A stretch of 64,000 nt of DNA from positions 124,001-188,000 of the forward strand of contig NZ_CDBW01000045.1 in the NCBI RefSeq assembly GCF_000820145.1, given 5' to 3'. This DNA comes from Aeromonas sobria. GTDB taxonomy: Bacteria; Pseudomonadota; Gammaproteobacteria; Enterobacterales; Aeromonadaceae. Shown here piece by piece: positions 16,710 through 26,601 of this stretch; the stretch's first letter is position 1; every line of letters begins with the position of its first letter. The notes below the pieces were generated by a model that worked only from the letters and a program-made list of their open reading frames with translations, searched no databases and was not told the DNA's origin. The translations under genes and the position numbers were made by a program.

Positions 16710-18575
16710 TCAGAGGTCGAGGGCAAAGCGCCCCTTGCCTGCCATCTTGGCCCGATACATGGCGGCATCTGCCCGGTGCAGCAGCTCGTCGATGTGGCAG
16801 TGCTGACCTGAGTGACAGAGCGCCCCGCCGATGCTGCCAGCGAGCGGCAGCTGGTGGCCAGCCACATCCCACGGTTTAGCCATGGCGTCCAGCAGCCGTT
16901 GGCAGAGGGCTGGCAGCTCCTGCTCGGGGTGGCGCAAGGCGGGCAGTATGATGGTGAACTCGTCGCCCGCGAGGCGGGCCACCATGTCGCCGGGGCGCAC
17001 TTCGGCACAGAGCACACTGGCGAAGCGGTGCAGCAGGGCATCCCCTACATGGTGCCCCAGCTGGTCGTTGATCTCCTTGAAGCCATCCAGATCGAGAAAC
17101 AGCAGGCCGAGCGCCTCCCCGTCATGGTGTGCTCGCTCCAGCTCACGGCTCAGGCGCAGGGTGAAGGCGCGCCGATTGGGCAGAGCGGTGAGGGGGTCGT
17201 GGCTGGCGTCATGTTCAAGCTGGCTCTGTAGTGCCTTGAACTGAGTGATATCGGCACCCAGGATATAGACCCCGGGCTCGTCGCCCACACTCGGGATCAT
17301 GGTGATCTTGAGGTCACGCGGGCCGATGGGCAGCTCGAAGCGGTATTCGAAGCTCACCTGTTCCCCCGCCTGTGCCCGGGCTAGATAGTTCATGGCATTG
17401 AGGTAGGCGGCTTCACCGATCACCTCCCGCGCGCTCATCTCCAGCATGCGTTCGGGATTGAGCCCGAAATAGCGGCAGTAAGCCTGATTGGCAAACAGAT
17501 AGCGCCCCTCTGGCGAGAGCATACTGATGGTGACCGGCAAGCCATCGCTGATAGAGCGCAGCCGGGCGCGGTTGCGCTCTATCTCGGCCATCGCCATATG
17601 CAACTGCTCGACGGTGGCCGATAGCTCGCGGGTGCGATCCCGCACCTGCATCGCTAGCCCCAGCTGTAGTTGCATCAACTTATCTTCGGCCAGCTTGCGC
17701 TCGGTGAGGTCGGCAAACACCGCGATCAGGTGTGGTGCGGCCGTGCGGCTTTTACAGAGTGTCACGCTCAGCTGTACCCAGCAGAGGGTGCCATCGGCGC
17801 GCAGCATCCGTTTCTCCAGCCGGTAGTGCTGGCGCTGGCCATCGAGCAGTGCCTGAAACAGCGGCAGTTCCCGCCCCAGATCGTCGGGATGGGTCATGGT
17901 CTGCCAGGTGCGGCTCAGCATCTCGGATTCGCGATAACCGAGCAGCTGTTGCAGACCCGGATTGGCTTTGAGCCATACCCCCTCCAGCGAGGAGAGCGCC
18001 ATGCCCACCGCCGACTGGTTGAAAGTCTGGGTAAAGAGATGCTCCTGATCTTCCAGTACATTGCTGAGGCTGCGCACCTGATTGCGCCGCTCGAGGTCGT
18101 GCAGGGTGTTCTCCACCAACAGGCCGAAATCATCGAGATCCTGACACTGGGTCTCGTCCAGCTGGCGTGGCTTGCTATCCACCAGACAGAGAGTGCCAAG
18201 CACCACCCCATCCAGCGCGCGCAGAGGGCGGCCAGCGTAGAAGACCACGTGGGGCGGCCCGATCACCAGTGGATTGTCGGCAAAGCGGGGGTCGAGACGG
18301 GCATCCGGCACCTGCATGATGCCGGGCTGCAAAATGGCGTGGCCGCAGAAGGAGATATCCCGGCCAATCTCGCACCGGGCGATGCCGGTGCGGGCCAGAA
18401 ACCACTGGCGATCCACATCGGTGAGGGAGACCAGCACCACGGGCAGATCAAAATGGCGGCTGATGAGGCGGGTCAGGCGATCCAGATGATCGATCGGCTC
18501 GCGATCGAGCAGCCCGAGGATCCGCAGCCGCGCCAGCCGACTCTCTTCGTCAACAGGCATTGGTGGGGCAATCAT
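16710..18575 (-). CDS. GAF-PAS-PAS-GGDEF diguanylate cyclase
   Basis: A 621-residue cytoplasmic sensor. A GAF domain (about 20-165) is followed by two PAS/PAC modules (about 190-300 and 340-450) and a GGDEF domain. The active-site motif reads AGDEF (536-540), a variant found in working cyclases. The product-inhibition I-site RPGD sits exactly five residues before it (527-530). No membrane helix is seen, so the signal is probably intracellular. AGGAG lies 6 bases before ATG 18575. It is convergent with deoD and downstream of smp on the minus strand. The ligand is unknown. Confidence 0.88.
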   Translation of the reverse strand: MIAPPMPVDEESRLARLRILGLLDREPIDHLDRLTRLISRHFDLPVVLVSLTDVDRQWFLARTGIARCEIGRDISFCGHAILQPGIMQVPDARLDPRFADNPLVIGPPHVVFYAGRPLRALDGVVLGTLCLVDSKPRQLDETQCQDLDDFGLLVENTLHDLERRNQVRSLSNVLEDQEHLFTQTFNQSAVGMALSSLEGVWLKANPGLQQLLGYRESEMLSRTWQTMTHPDDLGRELPLFQALLDGQRQHYRLEKRMLRADGTLCWVQLSVTLCKSRTAAPHLIAVFADLTERKLAEDKLMQLQLGLAMQVRDRTRELSATVEQLHMAMAEIERNRARLRSISDGLPVTISMLSPEGRYLFANQAYCRYFGLNPERMLEMSAREVIGEAAYLNAMNYLARAQAGEQVSFEYRFELPIGPRDLKITMIPSVGDEPGVYILGADITQFKALQSQLEHDASHDPLTALPNRRAFTLRLSRELERAHHDGEALGLLFLDLDGFKEINDQLGHHVGDALLHRFASVLCAEVRPGDMVARLAGDEFTIILPALRHPEQELPALCQRLLDAMAKPWDVAGHQLPLAGSIGGALCHSGQHCHIDELLHRADAAMYRAKMAGKGRFALDL

Positions 18576-18639
18576 ACTGAGCTCCTGTTGGTTCTACCCT
18601 CATGGGTATATACAAGGTGGCTGGGGGATTGCCCCCGGT

Positions 18640-19251
18640 CTATGGCTGATCGGCCGGTTTGTGCTTTTTTTTGTGCTTGCGTACCCGCATGTAGTTACGG
18701 CGAATGCCGTAGGAGATAAGCAGGCCAGCCAGCAGGGCGACCAGTAGCATCAGGCGCTGTTTCTCCTGCACCACCTTGAGCCGGGTGTCCTTGTCTGCCA
18801 GCATCTGCTGCTCTTCCAGGGTGATGCGCAGGAAGCCGATAGTCAGCTCACCATCTCGAATTTCCTGTACGAACTGGATCCGTCCTTTGCCTTGCTCCGG
18901 CAGTGACTTGTTATCGCTGCCAATGGGCAGCAGGCTCTCCAGTGGCACCGCCTGCTCCGACTGGGCGAGGGGAATGCCGCGTCCGTCATAGAGGGTGGCA
19001 TCAAGGATCTCCGGCTCCGCCGCCAGATCCCGCGCCAGCCGCTCCAGCTCGCTGCTCTTATCTTCTTTGATCCAGCGCTTCATGTCGCGGGCGGCGTAAG
19101 CGACCAGTGCCTGCGCCCGGCTGCGGGCTTCGTTGTGCAGCGACGCCTGGCTTTCACCCTGCATATGGATAAGCACGCCGAGCACCCAGCAGCCGAGCAG
19201 GATACCTGCACCCAGGCTGAGAGCGCGTTTGATGGGAAGATGACGCTGCAA
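18640..19251 (-). CDS. smp: SMP/YtjB-family membrane protein
   Basis: A 203-residue inner-membrane protein with helices at about 9-29 and 165-186 flanking a periplasmic domain, and a Lys/His-rich cytoplasmic tail. Layout and the divergent position next to serB match E. coli ytjB/smp, called a virulence or hemolysin regulator (AhpA) in some pathogens. The only reasonable start is TTG at 19251, with GAGG 8 bases upstream. Its molecular function is not known. Confidence 0.8.
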   Translation of the reverse strand: MQRHLPIKRALSLGAGILLGCWVLGVLIHMQGESQASLHNEARSRAQALVAYAARDMKRWIKEDKSSELERLARDLAAEPEILDATLYDGRGIPLAQSEQAVPLESLLPIGSDNKSLPEQGKGRIQFVQEIRDGELTIGFLRITLEEQQMLADKDTRLKVVQEKQRLMLLVALLAGLLISYGIRRNYMRVRKHKKKHKPADQP

Positions 19252-19371
19252 GCGTGAAACCTCATGGTGACAAGGAGTGGCGGGATCTTGGCGCTTGCCT
19301 GTACAAAAAGCAATACGCTACTCTGGGCCAGCATTGTTAACTCCCTGATCACCAAGGAAGGCGTATCCCTT

Positions 19372-20382
19372 ATGTTGTTGTCCCGGCTCCCCCCGCTGTT
19401 ATCCGATTGGCCCGCGTTGTTGTCCGGCTCCCCCTGTTGGCAGCTCAACCCAGATGCGTTGCAACCGACCGAGACCCCGCTGGCAGGTGGCTGGCTGGTG
19501 CTGTTTGGCAAGGGGCTTGGCGCGTCCCATCTGGCACGTCTGGCAACACTGTTGGCAGAGCAGGGGCTGGCCGCCACCCTCTATCCTTCCGCCGAGGTGG
19601 CAGGCGTACCGCTGCTGCTGCTTGGCTGCGATGGTTTCTCCCCCGAGCTGGTTGCCGTGCTCAAAAGTGGTGAGTGGGAGATCGATCTCTGCCATCTGCC
19701 CGCGCTGCCGACCCTGAGCGAACCCGGTCTGTTGGTGATGGACATGGACTCCACCGCGATCCGCATCGAGTGCATCGACGAAATTGCCCGCCTTGCCGGG
19801 GTGGGTGAGCAGGTGGCGGCGGTAACCGCGGCCGCCATGCAGGGCAAATTGGAGTTCTCCGACAGCCTGCGTAACCGGGTGGCCCTGCTGGCAGGGGCGC
19901 CGGTCACCATTCTCGACGAGGTGGCCGCCAACATGCCGTGGATGCCCGGTTTGCAGTTGATGGTCGATACCCTCAAAGGGGCGGGCTGGAAGGTGGCCAT
20001 CGCCTCCGGCGGTTTTACCCGTTTTGCTGGCGAGCTACAGCAGGCGCTGGGGCTCGATGCCATCTTCGCCAACGAGTTGGCGGTGGAAGGGGGGCAGCTG
20101 ACCGGCAAGGTGAGTGGGCGCATTGTCGATGCCAGCGTCAAGGCCGAGGTGTTGCAGCAGCTGGCGCAGAAGCACGGTATTGCTGCCGCCCAGACCGTGG
20201 CCATCGGCGATGGCGCCAACGATCTCAAAATGATGGGGGTGGCGGGCCTTGGCATCGCCATTCATGCCAAACCGCTGGTGCGGGCACAGGCGGCGGCCAC
20301 CCTCAATCATCACGATCTGGAAGGGGTGATCTGCCTGCTGGCGGCGCGGGCCTGTAGCGAGCTGCGCTGGGACCAGCGCTGA
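19372..20382 (+). CDS. serB: Phosphoserine phosphatase
   Basis: Last step of serine synthesis. It has 336 residues. An ACT-like N-terminal domain is followed by a HAD phosphatase with nucleophile motif DMDST (D124, D126), SGGFT and GDGANDLKMM. ATG 19372 gives the expected N-terminus; the in-frame upstream ATG at 19264 would overlap the promoter region shared with divergent smp. An AAGG ribosome site is 10 bases upstream. Confidence 0.95.
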   Translation: MLLSRLPPLLSDWPALLSGSPCWQLNPDALQPTETPLAGGWLVLFGKGLGASHLARLATLLAEQGLAATLYPSAEVAGVPLLLLGCDGFSPELVAVLKSGEWEIDLCHLPALPTLSEPGLLVMDMDSTAIRIECIDEIARLAGVGEQVAAVTAAAMQGKLEFSDSLRNRVALLAGAPVTILDEVAANMPWMPGLQLMVDTLKGAGWKVAIASGGFTRFAGELQQALGLDAIFANELAVEGGQLTGKVSGRIVDASVKAEVLQQLAQKHGIAAAQTVAIGDGANDLKMMGVAGLGIAIHAKPLVRAQAAATLNHHDLEGVICLLAARACSELRWDQR

Positions 20383-20410
20383 CAGTGTTTCAAGGAGGAA
20401 ACCAATAACA

Positions 20411-21316
20411 ATGGAATTGTTGCAGCAGTCTCTGTTTATCCCTTGTGGCGGCCATCAACTGCATGTGCGCCACATCAAACCCCGGGTCGCCGTCCATGGC
20501 GAGCCGATCCTGATGGTGCACGGTGCCATCGAAAATGGCCGGATCTTCTACACAGAGTCGGGCAAGGGGCTGGCCTGCTTTTTGGCCCGCCACGGCTATC
20601 AGGTCTATGTGGCTGATTTGCGGGGGCGAGGGCTCAGCACTCCGGCCATCGCCGAGCAGGCGGAGCATGGCCAGCACGAGCTGATCACCGAGGATCTGCC
20701 CGCTCTGCAGCGCTGGATTGCCGAGCGTCATGGCGGCTTCAAGGTGCACTGGGTGGCCCACTCCTGGGGCGGCGTTATCATGGCGTCGACCCTGGTGCGC
20801 TTCCCCGAGCTGGCGGAACAGGTGGCCAGCCTGCTGTTTTTTGGCACCAAGCGCGGGGTGTCGGTGCACAATCCCGAGCGTTGGCTGAAAGTCGATCTGA
20901 TCTGGAACCGGCTGGCCCCTTGGCTGGCTCGCCGCCGCGGTTTTTTGGCGGCTCGCAATCTGAAGATCGGTGCCGATGACGAGTCGCTGCGCTATTTGCA
21001 GGAGACCATCCCCTGGGTCAAGTGCGGCCCCTGGCAGGATCCTCACGACGGCTTTGCTTATGATGAGGCGGCTGCAGGGGTTCACTGGCCACCGCTCTGG
21101 ATGATCTCGGCCAAAGCGGACAAGGTGTTGGGTCACCCGACCGATGTGCGCCGTTTCAGCGACGAGATGGGCTCGGCCACGCGCCACACCCGTTTGGGGC
21201 GAGATAACGGCAACCGGCTCGATTATGACCACATCAATATGCTGACCGCTCCGCAGGCGCAGGAGGATCACTTCCCCCAAATCCTCGAGTGGCTGTTGGA
21301 TCCACAGGCCGCATGA
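20411..21316 (+). CDS. Alpha/beta-fold hydrolase
   Basis: A 301-residue serine hydrolase. HGAIENGR forms the oxyanion region, AHSWGG is the nucleophile elbow (Ser), SAKADKVLG carries the probable acid, and DYDHINML the catalytic His. No signal peptide is present, so it is cytoplasmic. It follows serB by 28 bp and may share its transcript. The substrate cannot be inferred; esterase or lipase activity is likely from the fold. Confidence 0.82.
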   Translation: MELLQQSLFIPCGGHQLHVRHIKPRVAVHGEPILMVHGAIENGRIFYTESGKGLACFLARHGYQVYVADLRGRGLSTPAIAEQAEHGQHELITEDLPALQRWIAERHGGFKVHWVAHSWGGVIMASTLVRFPELAEQVASLLFFGTKRGVSVHNPERWLKVDLIWNRLAPWLARRRGFLAARNLKIGADDESLRYLQETIPWVKCGPWQDPHDGFAYDEAAAGVHWPPLWMISAKADKVLGHPTDVRRFSDEMGSATRHTRLGRDNGNRLDYDHINMLTAPQAQEDHFPQILEWLLDPQAA

Positions 21317-21343
21317 CAAAAAACAGGGCGCATCATGCGCCCT
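21317..21343 (-). terminator. Terminator between hydrolase and PilZ gene
   Basis: 8-bp stem AGGGCGCA / TGCGCCCT. The A run on the + strand gives a T run after the hairpin on the minus strand, so it best serves the minus-strand PilZ gene. Confidence 0.75.
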
Positions 21344-21367
21344 ATTTCGTGCAGAAGAAGGCCAGTT

Positions 21368-23740
21368 TTACGGCTCAGTGATCCCGAGCCGGAACAGGGT
21401 GGCCTGAGTGGTGTCGGTCAGCTCGCCCACGCCCACTACACTCCATAGCTCCTCCTCCAGCTTTTTAGCTTTGTGGATGGCAAACTTGGCGATGTAGTCC
21501 AGCTCGTTGGCGATGAAGTTGGTATCGGGCCGCCCGGTACGGGAGATGCCGACCAGTACCGAGTAGAACTCCCCCTGTCGCTGTGCCAGTTCGATAAACT
21601 GACGCTTCTCTTTCGCGCTGACCAGGCTGCTGGCCAGCCGACTGTTGAAGACGGGGAGCCCTGCCTTGGTCTGGATGCTGGCAATATAGACCTCATCCTC
21701 TCTCGGCTTGTCCTCCCGCTCGATGGCGCGCAGCGGGTTCATCAGCAACTCTTTGAGCAGCTCTCCCTGAAACAGCGGGTAGAGGTTCTCCTGCTCCGGC
21801 TGCTCGGCACAGGCCTGTAGCAACCGCTGCAGACTGCGTGGTTGCAGCGATTTGCCGATAGAGGCCGGTTTGGGAGCGCCTTTCAGCTTGTTGACGTAGA
21901 CCGGCGAGTTGAACAGGTGGTGGGTATAGATGTTCCGCAGGGCCCGCGCCAGCCCGCGATAGCGCCGCTGCTCCTGCGCTGCCTTGAGCTTGTTCTGGTT
22001 GCTCTCGATCAGCAAGCTGAAGAACTGGCGGCCGGTGTGGCGGTCTGAATCCCCCTCAATACAGAGGTGCAATACGGTGCGGGTCATGTTGATGCTGACC
22101 AGCCGGTAGGAGAGGTGCTGCAGATCCATGCTCTTGGAGAGCTCCTGCAAGCGGGGCAGAGCTATGGTCACCACATCGTTTTTTTCACCGACGAAGGCCT
22201 CTTCCAGCTCGATCTGCAGGCCATGGGTCGAGATGTCCCGAGTCCAGCCGAGCCAGGATTTGCCATTATGGTGGATGGCGACCGCTGTCTTGTGGATGTA
22301 GCGGGACTCCTTGCGCAGCTGGACATAGTGCAGGGTCTCGATTTCAAACGGCACAGCCCCCTGTTCATGACCAAAGCGCTGCAGCTCATTGGCGTTGTTA
22401 TTGACCGCCTCCTGATGGAACTCCTCACGTTGGGACTCCTGGCTGATATCTTGTATCAAGCCGCAATAGCCGATCTGCTTGAGTCGCTCGAGCAGCAGAA
22501 TATCTTGTAGCTGGGGGTTATCTTGCCCCTGCAACTGGCTGACATCCGCCTCGACTAGATCGCACGCCTCTAGCGAGAATTTGTAGACGCGCCAGCTGGG
22601 ACGGCGGGAGCCCACCTGGAAAAAGAGCGCAGTGAGGCCACTCTGGCGCAGCTCCTCGGCGGTGGCGGAGAAAAAGTAGATATGGCTGCGTACCGTGTGG
22701 GTAAAGCAGTAGATGATCGCCTCGGTGGTGGTGCCCGGCGCCGGGCACAGTCGCTTCATCCGATCAGCATTGAACAAACCGGCCAGTGCGTCACGGTTCT
22801 TCTCGTCCCGCCAGTACTCCAGCAGGTGCTGGTTGTTCTCGGTACGCAGGGCGATCTCCAGGTGAGGGCTGTCACCAGTACCGAAGAACAGCGGCATGCC
22901 GGTCATCCGTGGCAGGTAGAACTGCTCGTATCCCTTGATGATGGCGGCAGAGAGCAGGTAATCGACACTGACCCGATAACGGGCCTTGTTGGCTTCTATG
23001 AATTCGCCGAGAAAGGCATCAAAGGCTGCGTGCTCGCCTGCGCGTACCAACCGTAGCCAGAACTTTCCGTCTTTACTCTCTTCGCCCAGGATCTGGTAGC
23101 CGACCGACTGGTGCAGCACCGGATTGGGGGTGTCTCGCTCCAGCCCGGTGAAGAAGACCTCCACTTGAGCACCGGTATGGTAATTGGGCAGGTAGGGGAC
23201 AGAGACTCTCATCCCCCCCAGTGAGAGATCGGAACTTTTGGCAAACAGCTTCTCGCCATCCTGCATCTTGATCAGCAGTGGCGAGCTAAAGTGCATCCGC
23301 TCCTGACGGCGGCCGTAGTAGCTGGCAAAGGCGATGGTATTGACATCATATTGCCGGAAGGGGCTGGCTGGTGGCGAGAGTTGACCGTCTGCGCGGGTAT
23401 GATGGCGCTGTTTTTGCCACTGTTGCAGCGCCTCATAGACACCGAGGGTATAGATATCGCGGTAGAGATAGCATTGGGACTGGAACAGCCCGATCGCGTC
23501 GGCGGGCATGAAGTGGGTGATGCCATCGAACTCATGCACCAGGCTCTCATCTTCCAGTTCGTCACGCATATCAATGACCCTGCGGCAGGGCGAGCACTTG
23601 CGTTTGAGCTCCATCTTGATCAGAAAACGGCTATTGCTGTTCTCTTCATGGGTGATGCGGTGGAAGAGCTCCTCGAAGTCCTTCTCCCGCAACAAGGGGA
23701 CGAGCTGTTCAATCAGATGTTGCTGGTGTTCTGAATCCAT
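21368..23740 (-). CDS. Two-PilZ-domain protein (PlzC-like)
   Basis: A 790-residue cytoplasmic protein with two complete PilZ c-di-GMP motifs. The first is RxxxR (R144-R148) with DLSLGG (171-176). The second is RKESR (476-480) with DISTHG (502-507). Between and around them are long regions without a recognised fold, and a CxxC pair (SPCRR) lies near residue 50. The position between serB and radA matches V. cholerae VC2344 (plzC). ATG 23740 with AGGA upstream is chosen over the longer frame. It probably couples c-di-GMP to motility or surface behaviour; the output is unknown. Confidence 0.85.
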   Translation of the reverse strand: MDSEHQQHLIEQLVPLLREKDFEELFHRITHEENSNSRFLIKMELKRKCSPCRRVIDMRDELEDESLVHEFDGITHFMPADAIGLFQSQCYLYRDIYTLGVYEALQQWQKQRHHTRADGQLSPPASPFRQYDVNTIAFASYYGRRQERMHFSSPLLIKMQDGEKLFAKSSDLSLGGMRVSVPYLPNYHTGAQVEVFFTGLERDTPNPVLHQSVGYQILGEESKDGKFWLRLVRAGEHAAFDAFLGEFIEANKARYRVSVDYLLSAAIIKGYEQFYLPRMTGMPLFFGTGDSPHLEIALRTENNQHLLEYWRDEKNRDALAGLFNADRMKRLCPAPGTTTEAIIYCFTHTVRSHIYFFSATAEELRQSGLTALFFQVGSRRPSWRVYKFSLEACDLVEADVSQLQGQDNPQLQDILLLERLKQIGYCGLIQDISQESQREEFHQEAVNNNANELQRFGHEQGAVPFEIETLHYVQLRKESRYIHKTAVAIHHNGKSWLGWTRDISTHGLQIELEEAFVGEKNDVVTIALPRLQELSKSMDLQHLSYRLVSINMTRTVLHLCIEGDSDRHTGRQFFSLLIESNQNKLKAAQEQRRYRGLARALRNIYTHHLFNSPVYVNKLKGAPKPASIGKSLQPRSLQRLLQACAEQPEQENLYPLFQGELLKELLMNPLRAIEREDKPREDEVYIASIQTKAGLPVFNSRLASSLVSAKEKRQFIELAQRQGEFYSVLVGISRTGRPDTNFIANELDYIAKFAIHKAKKLEEELWSVVGVGELTDTTQATLFRLGITEP

Positions 23741-23840
23741 GTGTTCCTGCCACGGAAAGTCATTTTTCCGATTCTGGGTTTGATATGTCGGTCGCAAACA
23801 AGTATATCAAGCAGGAATTCATCCTGTCCCCGAGTTATCA

Positions 23841-25208
23841 ATGGCCAAAAATAAAACTGCTTATGTTTGTTCTGAATGTGGTGCCGACTTCACACGCTGG
23901 CAGGGTCAGTGTAGCGAGTGCAAGGAGTGGAACACTATTACCGAGGTGCGGCTTGGCTCGGTGACCCCGGCAGGCAAGAGTGTCCGCTACACCGGCTATG
24001 CCGGGGCGATTGGGAGTAAGGTTCAAACATTGGCAGAGATCGCCACCACCGAGATCCCCCGCTTTTCCTCCGGTTTCAAGGAGCTGGACCGGGTGCTTGG
24101 CGGCGGTGTGGTGCCCGGCTCGGCCATTCTGATCGGCGGCAACCCGGGTGCGGGCAAGTCGACCTTGTTGTTGCAGACCATGTGCGGTCTGGCGGAGCGG
24201 ATGAAAACCCTCTATGTCACCGGTGAGGAATCCCTCCAGCAGGTTGCGATGCGAGCCAGTCGCCTCGGTCTGCCGACCGACAAGCTGCGGATGCTCTCCG
24301 AGACCAGCGTCGAGCAGATCTGCCTGATTGCCCAACAGGAGCAACCGCAGATCATGGTGATCGACTCCATTCAGGTGATGCATGTGGCGGATGTGCAGTC
24401 CTCGCCGGGTTCTGTCTCCCAGGTGCGTGAAGCTGCGGCGCTGCTGACCCGCTACGCCAAGCAGAACCATGTGGCCATCTTCATGGTGGGCCATGTGACC
24501 AAGGATGGCAGTCTGGCGGGCCCCAAGGTGCTCGAACACTGTATCGACTGCTCGGTGCTGCTCGATGGTGGCCATGACTCCCGTTTTCGGACCCTGCGTT
24601 CCCACAAGAACCGATTCGGCGCGGTCAACGAGCTGGGGGTGTTTGCCATGACCGAGCAGGGAATGCGCGAGGTGAGTAACCCCTCCGCCATCTTCCTCAG
24701 CCGGGGTCAGGAGCAGGCGCCCGGTTCCATCGTCATGGTGATCTGGGAGGGAACCCGGCCACTGCTGGTGGAGTTGCAGGCGCTGGTGGACTACTCCCAG
24801 CTCTCCAATCCGCGCCGGGTGGCAGTGGGGATGGATCACAACCGGCTGGCCATGCTGTTGGCGGTGCTGCATCGCCACGGCGGTCTGCAGATGGCGGATC
24901 AGGATGTCTTTATCAACGTGGTTGGCGGGGTCAAAGTCGAGGAGACCAGTGCGGATCTGGCGCTGTTGCTGGCGATGGTTTCCAGCTTCCGGGATCAGGC
25001 GCTACCCAAGGATCTGGTGGTGTTCGGCGAGGTGGGGCTTTCCGGTGAAATTCGCCCGGTGCCATCCGGCCAAGAGCGGTTGCAGGAGGCGGCCAAACAT
25101 GGTTTTCGTCGGGCCATAGTGCCACACGCCAATGCCCCCAAGCATCCTATCGAGGGGATGGAAGTCGTGCCGGTCAAGAAGCTGTCTGATGCGCTTGAAG
25201 CGCTGTAA
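23841..25208 (+). CDS. radA: DNA repair protein RadA
   Basis: RecA-like ATPase that promotes branch migration and recombinational repair. It has 455 residues. A zinc finger (C10, C13, C24, C27) is followed by Walker A GGNPGAGKST, the RadA-specific KNRFG motif and a Lon-protease-like C-terminal domain. The ORF is complete and conventional. It is divergent from the PilZ gene upstream and ends in a bidirectional terminator. Confidence 0.97.
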   Translation: MAKNKTAYVCSECGADFTRWQGQCSECKEWNTITEVRLGSVTPAGKSVRYTGYAGAIGSKVQTLAEIATTEIPRFSSGFKELDRVLGGGVVPGSAILIGGNPGAGKSTLLLQTMCGLAERMKTLYVTGEESLQQVAMRASRLGLPTDKLRMLSETSVEQICLIAQQEQPQIMVIDSIQVMHVADVQSSPGSVSQVREAAALLTRYAKQNHVAIFMVGHVTKDGSLAGPKVLEHCIDCSVLLDGGHDSRFRTLRSHKNRFGAVNELGVFAMTEQGMREVSNPSAIFLSRGQEQAPGSIVMVIWEGTRPLLVELQALVDYSQLSNPRRVAVGMDHNRLAMLLAVLHRHGGLQMADQDVFINVVGGVKVEETSADLALLLAMVSSFRDQALPKDLVVFGEVGLSGEIRPVPSGQERLQEAAKHGFRRAIVPHANAPKHPIEGMEVVPVKKLSDALEAL

Positions 25209-25260
25209 CGGCAGGTGCGAGTATTGAGCGTTGACCAAGTTGGTCAAATAGCATTGCAAC

Positions 25261-25286
25261 AAAAAGAGCGCCGCGGCGCTCTTTTT
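25261..25286. terminator. Bidirectional terminator between radA and the PilZ gene
   Basis: A 26-bp perfect palindrome with five A at the left and five T at the right, so it works on both strands. Confidence 0.9.
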
Positions 25287-25304
25287 ACCAAAACGTAGCA
25301 GCCA

Positions 25305-25685
25305 TCAGGGTTGGCTCTGTTCCAGGTGCTCGCTCAACAGTTGCTCCAGCTCGCGGTGCAGCAGCGTTTCATCGCCGACGTTGAGTTCGATCATCCGTTT
25401 GAGGTGGGTGGCGCTGTCGATATCGATATGGTGGCAGTAGAAGCCCAGCTTCTTGCTGGCTTCATGGTTAAGCTGAACCTGCATCTTGATCTCGATATCG
25501 CTACCGCTCAGGACAAAACTCAGCTGGTACTCCTTGTTGTCACGGCTCTCCCAGTCATCGGGGCGGACCAACAAGGCTCCCTGCAAAGAGACATCGACAA
25601 GTTGAGTTTGCCACTTTTTTTCCCCTTGGGTGAGTTCTGACATGGTCAAGTAGAGGATCCGTGCAAAACGGCGGCGCTCAGACAT
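25305..25685 (-). CDS. Single PilZ-domain protein (MapZ/PA4608-like)
   Basis: A 126-residue c-di-GMP receptor. The RxxxR motif is R5-R9 (RRFAR) and DVSLQG (31-36) is the second binding motif. The C-terminal HIDIDSATHLKRMIELN and LHRELEQLL stretches closely resemble P. aeruginosa PA4608 (MapZ), which binds the chemotaxis methyltransferase CheR1. ATG 25685 is preferred because AGGAG is 6 bases upstream; ATG 25691 directly abuts it. CheR binding in this organism is inference. Confidence 0.88.
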   Translation of the reverse strand: MSERRRFARILYLTMSELTQGEKKWQTQLVDVSLQGALLVRPDDWESRDNKEYQLSFVLSGSDIEIKMQVQLNHEASKKLGFYCHHIDIDSATHLKRMIELNVGDETLLHRELEQLLSEHLEQSQP

Positions 25686-25787
25686 GCTCATCTCCTGTAT
25701 GCAATATAAGTAAAGACGCGGAGGTCATTACTCTGAGTGTAATCCACCTTGGTTGCCCGTATCTTGAACTTGATCCGAAAATGGGGT

Positions 25788-26270
25788 TCAGGCTTGCTGG
25801 GCACTCAAGGATTCCACCACATGTAGCGTCTTTACCAGCCGATCTTCCTGTTTAAAGCGATCTTCCAATACTGGGCCCAACTCGTTGAGATCATCGTCAA
25901 GCAGCAGCAATTGGGCCTCATCGGCATCACTGTACTTGTCATTAAACTCGAGGGCGAATTCGGTGCTGGTACGGATATGGGGGTAAATACGTTTTGCCAG
26001 TTCAAGGGTTTCGCCATTGGCTTGCTCGAACGCAGTGACAACATGGTGGTAGATTTCGAAATGACCCGCGCTGACATAGTCGACCAGTCTGTCGCAAAAT
26101 TGCTGCAGCTGTTCGGTCTTGGGCAGGCTGCGCTGCTTGGTGCGGGCCGGGGTGAGCCCTGCCAGGCGCATGTAATCGACCAGCAAGGCTTGCCTTGCAT
26201 CCAGCCAATCATCGATTGCTTTGTGTTTACCTGCCAGCGCTTGCTTGGTCTGTTCCAGTTTTGTCAACAT
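25788..26270 (-). CDS. rsd: Anti-sigma-70 factor Rsd
   Basis: Regulator of sigma D, 160 residues. The helical protein carries the family pattern LVDYMRLAGL, LQQFCDRLVDYVSAGHFEIY and KYSDADE. Known Rsd binds region 4 of sigma-70 and shifts RNA polymerase toward alternative sigma factors, and also stimulates SpoT. ATG 26270 follows GGAGGG; the in-frame upstream extension is not needed. As in E. coli it lies near hupA. Confidence 0.92.
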   Translation of the reverse strand: MLTKLEQTKQALAGKHKAIDDWLDARQALLVDYMRLAGLTPARTKQRSLPKTEQLQQFCDRLVDYVSAGHFEIYHHVVTAFEQANGETLELAKRIYPHIRTSTEFALEFNDKYSDADEAQLLLLDDDLNELGPVLEDRFKQEDRLVKTLHVVESLSAQQA

Positions 26271-26601
26271 AATCCCTCCATGGGACAAAGGCCGGGCGAC
26301 TGATGTGGCTTCCGAGCCGTTCGAACGGTGACACTGTCTATAACTAGGGAAAATCTGGGCAAGCGTCAATAGGCTGGCCGGGATATTGTTAAGTGACGAA
26401 GAAATAGGCGGCAGATTGTTTAATCGTGCTTGCAGGTTTCAGGCCTGATGAGGGTTTTTCGCGTGTGGAATGTGACTATTTTCGCAGATCTTGATGAAAA
26501 CCCCAGCGTTTGGCGTGTACCACTCGATAAAGCCTTTGCCTGAGTGTTTTTTTTTGCATAGAGTGAGCCAGCGCTAAATGCCCGATCATAAAGGAAATGT
26601 T
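26271..26601. promoter_or_regulatory. Divergent rsd-hupA intergenic region
   Basis: 331 bp without a credible gene. It must hold the divergent promoters. A weak hupA candidate is TTGCCT (26536-26541), 17 bp, TAGAGT (26559-26564) beside a run of nine T. I see no clear operator. Confidence 0.4.
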
